Origin: Parascedosporium putredinis
Lineage: Eukaryota; Ascomycota; Sordariomycetes; Microascales; Microascaceae
Length of the DNA stretch: 64,000 bases
Direction: 5' to 3'
Assembly (NCBI GenBank): GCA_949357655.1
Contig: CASHTG010000011.1
Coordinates: 682,001-746,000, forward strand
The notes under the pieces are model-generated. The model searched no databases and had not been told where the DNA came from. It saw only the letters and a program-made list of their open reading frames with translations. Both the position numbers and the translations under genes were made by a program. Below are positions 60,082 to 64,000 of this stretch, in pieces (position 1 is the stretch's first letter; the number at the start of each line of letters is the position of its first letter).

Positions 60082-62048
60082 TTGCTGCTTCCACGACCCC
60101 AAGACGCTTCGGTGCCCAACCTCTGCCCAACCCCGCCTGCGACCCATATCGGGAAAGTCGTGCATCTATTGATGGATGCATCGTGCTGCGGCTTCCAAGT
60201 GCTACAGGAGCATCTGGAAGGCTTTCATTTTCTAGAGTCGAACCTGGAAAAGTCTCCCCAACGGCCTCCGCCCTGGACATGGGTCTATACGCGGGCCAGC
60301 GATGTTGTAAGCCAGACCGATAATCGTCACTTTACGGCCACAACTGGCCAGTCATATGTCGGGTTCAGTGTCATAGAAGCTAAGCGTTTTGGGAGGAAAC
60401 CCTCCTGTAGATTGCCTCGCGATCCTCCACATCCGGGAGCTTTTTGACAATCGGAAAAGCCTCATGGGATGATGGCGAGAGATGGAAAGCTTGGCTTGAG
60501 GCTCAGGACAGATCTACTGCGATGGATGTGACCGAGTCCCAGTTATCAATAGCGTATGTACTTACCTTGACGACGTCGCCAAGCATACCGCGGAGTCAAA
60601 CTTACTTGTACGTGTGCGATACAGAATTGCAGGCCCAGGCTACAGCGCAGTCCTGGGCAACGTCACGACTTCGCCGGATGCATTACGACATTTGTCTATC
60701 CGAAGAAGGGAGTTTACGCACCTACTTGCCTCCCTGCGCATACACCCCATGTTCCTCGATGCAGTTGCGGATAGCAGTCCGCTAGCAATGAGACACGAAT
60801 GTCAATTGGATGGAAACCCAGCCATTGGTACGCCCGGGACAAGACTAAACATGCTCCCTCATAAAAGACCACGGCGTGCTAACGATCTTTGCCCATTTCT
60901 AGTGTATATCCTACGCGTTTCCAATTCCATCTCCCAGCAAAGTGCTATAGCTGTCACCCAAAATTATAGACTCGCCTCACCCGGGTCAAAATCAAAATAT
61001 GCCTCGATCCAGGTAAGCGCCCTCGTCCTAGGGTATGACGACAGCGCCACTAGAAATTTTGAGGCTTGCCTACGAAAAAGGAAAGAGTCCGTTTTTGAGG
61101 CGAGAAGTGTGGTCATGGCCTTCCTCGAAGTAGAAAAAGAGCGTAGATTCCTGGAAGTCCGGAAAAGGCGCGCTGGACTCCGAGAAATTTTGCACAAGAT
61201 TAGCTCCCTGTCGGCTCTTGCAGAACCCCCGTTGCCTCCTCCCGAGCGGCACCGAAAAGTGGATGACAATATTGGGTTGTATCTAGAGGCGTCTGCACTG
61301 CGGGTCAATGGACTGCAGGCATGGAAGAGGCAGATCATCTCTCTGCAGGCAGAAGCGGATGCGGCAGGGGATAGAGCCTTAGCTTCTAGCCTTGCTCGTC
61401 TTGTGCTCCAATATGAGCATCGGATCGAGAGGTGCGATGTCACTCGAGAAGCCGCCTCACTCGCGTACCAAATGGTATGTGATCTCGCTAACAATGCAGC
61501 CATTTCGATACGGAAGGCGTGAAGCTCACTCTTTTTAATGACAGGAGACTTCTTATCTAGCGAGAAGTGACACGAGGATCGCGATTAAAGATGCGAAGAT
61601 TATGAGGGTAGTTGCGGTCTTCACCGTGCTCTTTCTCCCAGCCACATTCACCGCGGTAAGGACTTTTGCTTGGTTTTCTTTGTGGTAATAATAAGAAGAC
61701 AGAAAAGAAGAAAAAAGAAGAGTTGAAATTTAGATTCGTGAGCTAACATTTGATAAGACCTTTATGGCTGTGCCGCAAATCGAGGAGGCCATCAACGGAC
61801 TGGAGGTGTTTGGTGATCAAAAGTGGTTGTGGTACCCCGTCTTGGCGTTGACCCTTACACTATCTGTTTTATCAACTTACTGCATTCACAAACCCATCTT
61901 GCGTGAGTTGAAGAAGCGAGCTAAGGCGAAAGATCGCCGGGAGATGGGGAGGCATAAAGGCCGCCTTGGAAGAAAAAGCATAGAAACGTCATATACTCTT
62001 CGGGGAGTAAAATATCAATTCGTGCATGTGGACTCTTGTGTGCCTTAG
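60082..62048 (+). CDS. CorA-like membrane protein (fungal CorA-like family)
   Basis: The 3' part is clear: exons ..61474, 61545-61655 and 61758-62048, with introns 61475-61544 and 61656-61757 (CTAAC branch sites). A helical cytoplasmic region (e.g. LRIHPMFLDAV, then a coiled stretch around 61100-61470) leads to YLARSDTRIAIKDAKIMRVV. The CorA-like membrane segment AVFTVLFLPATFTATFMAVP follows, then a second helix (YPVLALTLTLSVLSTYCI) and a basic tail. The GMN motif is absent, as usual in this fungal group. Upstream, a segment SFLTIGKASWDDGERWKAWLEAQ (about 60432-60500) belongs to the family, but joining it needs at least one added base near 60558. The true start is uncertain; 60082 is the first open frame that could contribute. 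Confidence 0.62.
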
Positions 62049-64000
62049 CTTATTTCGGGGGCAATTGATCGCGAGATTTCCCAGCCGCCGGAAGGTCCAT
62101 AAATCATGTCGATACTCACGCTGTCAACTACATGGATGTCATGATCGTTGGCTTCTTGCACCTGGTATTGCCCCCATGTCGTTGTTGGGAGGATTCTATG
62201 AGTACATGTACATGTACATAGATGTATGTACATTGGATGTTTGCATCTTTCTCGCTGTCCCTACCTGCGCTAGACTGATCGACGGCGCATTGGGGGTCCC
62301 CTCATTGGGGTCAATTGTTGATGCCTTCGTCCCATTTGCTTGACCGCTCAGACAGCCTGGTCAGCTTAATACAGCTCAGTACACCCTCAACAATTGATTC
62401 CATACCCCACTCGCCTCGATTTCTTCCGTGCAACATGCCCTTCGCCGCTGCCTGCTGCCAAGTGTATGTGCTTTTTCATTTCATCTTGATGGAGAGAGGG
62501 GTTGGTCCGTCCTGGTTCGCCTCACGGCTATGATGAGTAGGCGTCTCGGCATGTGTTGCGTCAACATCAGATGGTTCGCAAGTAAGCCACCATTCCAAGG
62601 AGACATGGACTACAGACAACAACATGCTAATTTCCTGGGTATATATAGATCCCACGACAGGTGAATTTCGCGTTCGAGAGGCACCATCAACTTGACAACT
62701 GTATCATAGCAAAGTTAATTGCGTGACAGCAGATATCGCATATGCCTCAGCTCCCTCCTCTTCGACTGAACCTCAATGGGTTCCAACATGTGACATCTCG
62801 CCGAACCTATCTCCCGATGCGGGGATAGACGAGTGTGCTCTCTACATCTTTTAAGGGAGGAGTTTGGTAGCTCGTCGAAATTTAGTATCGAGGTTTGGCA
62901 TTTCCACGCGTCCAGTGGCGCCCAGGCTGACCAGGCTTTTGTAGCAAAAGAATGATAATTTTAAGATAAAAGCCCTCGGAAGCTCGACGTTCGCGTTCTC
63001 GAGGGGAGGTGCAGGCTCTAGGGATGGATGCTTTGTGGAACGTACATGTAAGTAGAGAAGCCTCGGTATGGCGTGCATGAAAGGAAACGACAGCAAGTCA
63101 ACATGCAAGGATGCGCTGGCCTATGCAGTGTGCTAAAATGGGGCTGTGGTAAACGAAGGTCCCCTTTCAGTCAAAAACATGAATGGGAGGGAGACGGATG
63201 AATCACAAAGGTCCGCCAGGGCATCACGCGAAGCTAGCAACCGATGGGCCGCCCCGTAGATACATTGATAAATTGATCGACTGATCCATTGGATGTGGGT
63301 AAAATGTTAGTTGGGAGCCCTCTGCATTGCGGCCTCATGCAACATCTATACACCTTTGTAACTCCTACACTCCTACACGTTCGCAAGCCTTATTTAGACT
63401 TCGGTAATACTAGTCTTTTATCTTAAAATCTCCTGGTCCTTCAAAATCTCGAATGCAAGCACTGGGTAAGCTTCGGTAATGCATGCTGAACCACAGCAGA
63501 CTGGCCCACCCATACCTGGGATTTCACTCTTCCACTCTCTCGCCAATCGATCGTTGCTGGCTGCTAGGCATACCCAGGCGAGTCGTACACCTGTACCCAA
63601 ACCGGACACGAGGTCCTCGCAATATCCCGAATCTTACTCTGGATTTATTCTTGTCTCGTCAACTGGGCGTGGGCGAATGGAGCGATGGTGACTTCAAGTA
63701 ACCAGGTAGGTCTAGATCAGCTCTCCTGCTGCCGCTGTTATGTGCACCACGTGCGGGGCTATTGGGAAAACGAGGTCAATATATGTACAGAGGAACCCAC
63801 CAGCTCATTTATTACTCTAGAACGACCCCCGGCCGATGTCTCATCATGGCGTGGCAGCACTATCCGAGGTGCCGCCGAACCGCGGATCGGGCGGACGTAC
63901 GACGGAGAATATACTACATATTGGGGGCCGGTTCGAGCATGATAGCGTCAAGCCTCAACAGGAACCCCTGTGGAACTCCGATCTTGTGAATTACGAGGGG
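62049..64000. other. Right end, no gene recognised
   Basis: Only short frames; nothing with a domain or a convincing exon chain on either strand. A small TACATG-rich stretch lies at 62200-62240. Confidence 0.4.

Noticed and set aside
1..64000. Transposons, RIP-mutated AT-rich islands, CRISPR arrays
   Set aside because: No long terminal or inverted repeats, transposase-like frames or strongly AT-rich blocks were seen; CRISPR is not expected in a fungal nuclear genome and no spaced direct repeats exist.

Overview
The window is nuclear DNA of a filamentous ascomycete (Pezizomycotina, most likely Sordariomycetes). It shows short spliceosomal introns (mostly 50-140 nt, GTANGT or GTGAGT donors, CTAAC-like branch sites, YAG acceptors). 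Third codon positions are GC-rich, and many genes encode signal-peptide plus GPI-type proteins. A tRNA carries an intron, and HET, STAND/NACHT and CorA-like proteins typical of this group are present. The species cannot be named from the sequence alone.

Layout. 0-9 kb: a PHO-4/PHO89-type phosphate symporter, a DUF4396-like mitochondrial membrane protein and a zinc alcohol dehydrogenase. 9-18.3 kb: gene-poor, with a small GPI protein (11.5 kb), a secreted Cys-containing protein (13.1 kb), a poorly resolved membrane protein (15.2 kb) and a damaged C2H2 zinc-finger gene (17.2-18.0 kb). 19-28.5 kb: an OTT_1508-like deaminase, a phosphatidylserine decarboxylase and a large ubiquitin-like/CorA-like gene. 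30-45 kb: a second GPI protein of the 11.5 kb family with a long Asp/Glu tract, tRNA-Gln, an SGNH hydrolase, two doubtful or decayed loci (36-38 kb), a PLDc_N mini membrane protein and a CAP22-like GPI protein. 44-51 kb: a TRI101-like acyltransferase, a DUF1330-like protein, a HET-domain protein and an M20 peptidase. 52-62 kb: a STAND/NACHT protein, a secreted SH3-like protein, a Cys-rich single-pass membrane protein, a possible hidden spliced gene (59.1 kb) and a second CorA-like gene. The last 2 kb hold nothing recognisable.

Two points matter most. First, about 15 of the roughly 20 confident genes are broken by single-base frameshifts. Practically all lie in runs of the same base, and every one I could resolve is repaired by adding one base. 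That looks like homopolymer under-calling in the assembly, so most genes are probably intact in the organism. The CDS coordinates below span the inferred whole gene, and the lesions are listed. Second, the 19-62 kb stretch holds an unusual number of genes from families tied to fungal allorecognition or immunity (deaminase, HET, STAND/NACHT, two CorA-like membrane proteins). Whether they act together is inference.
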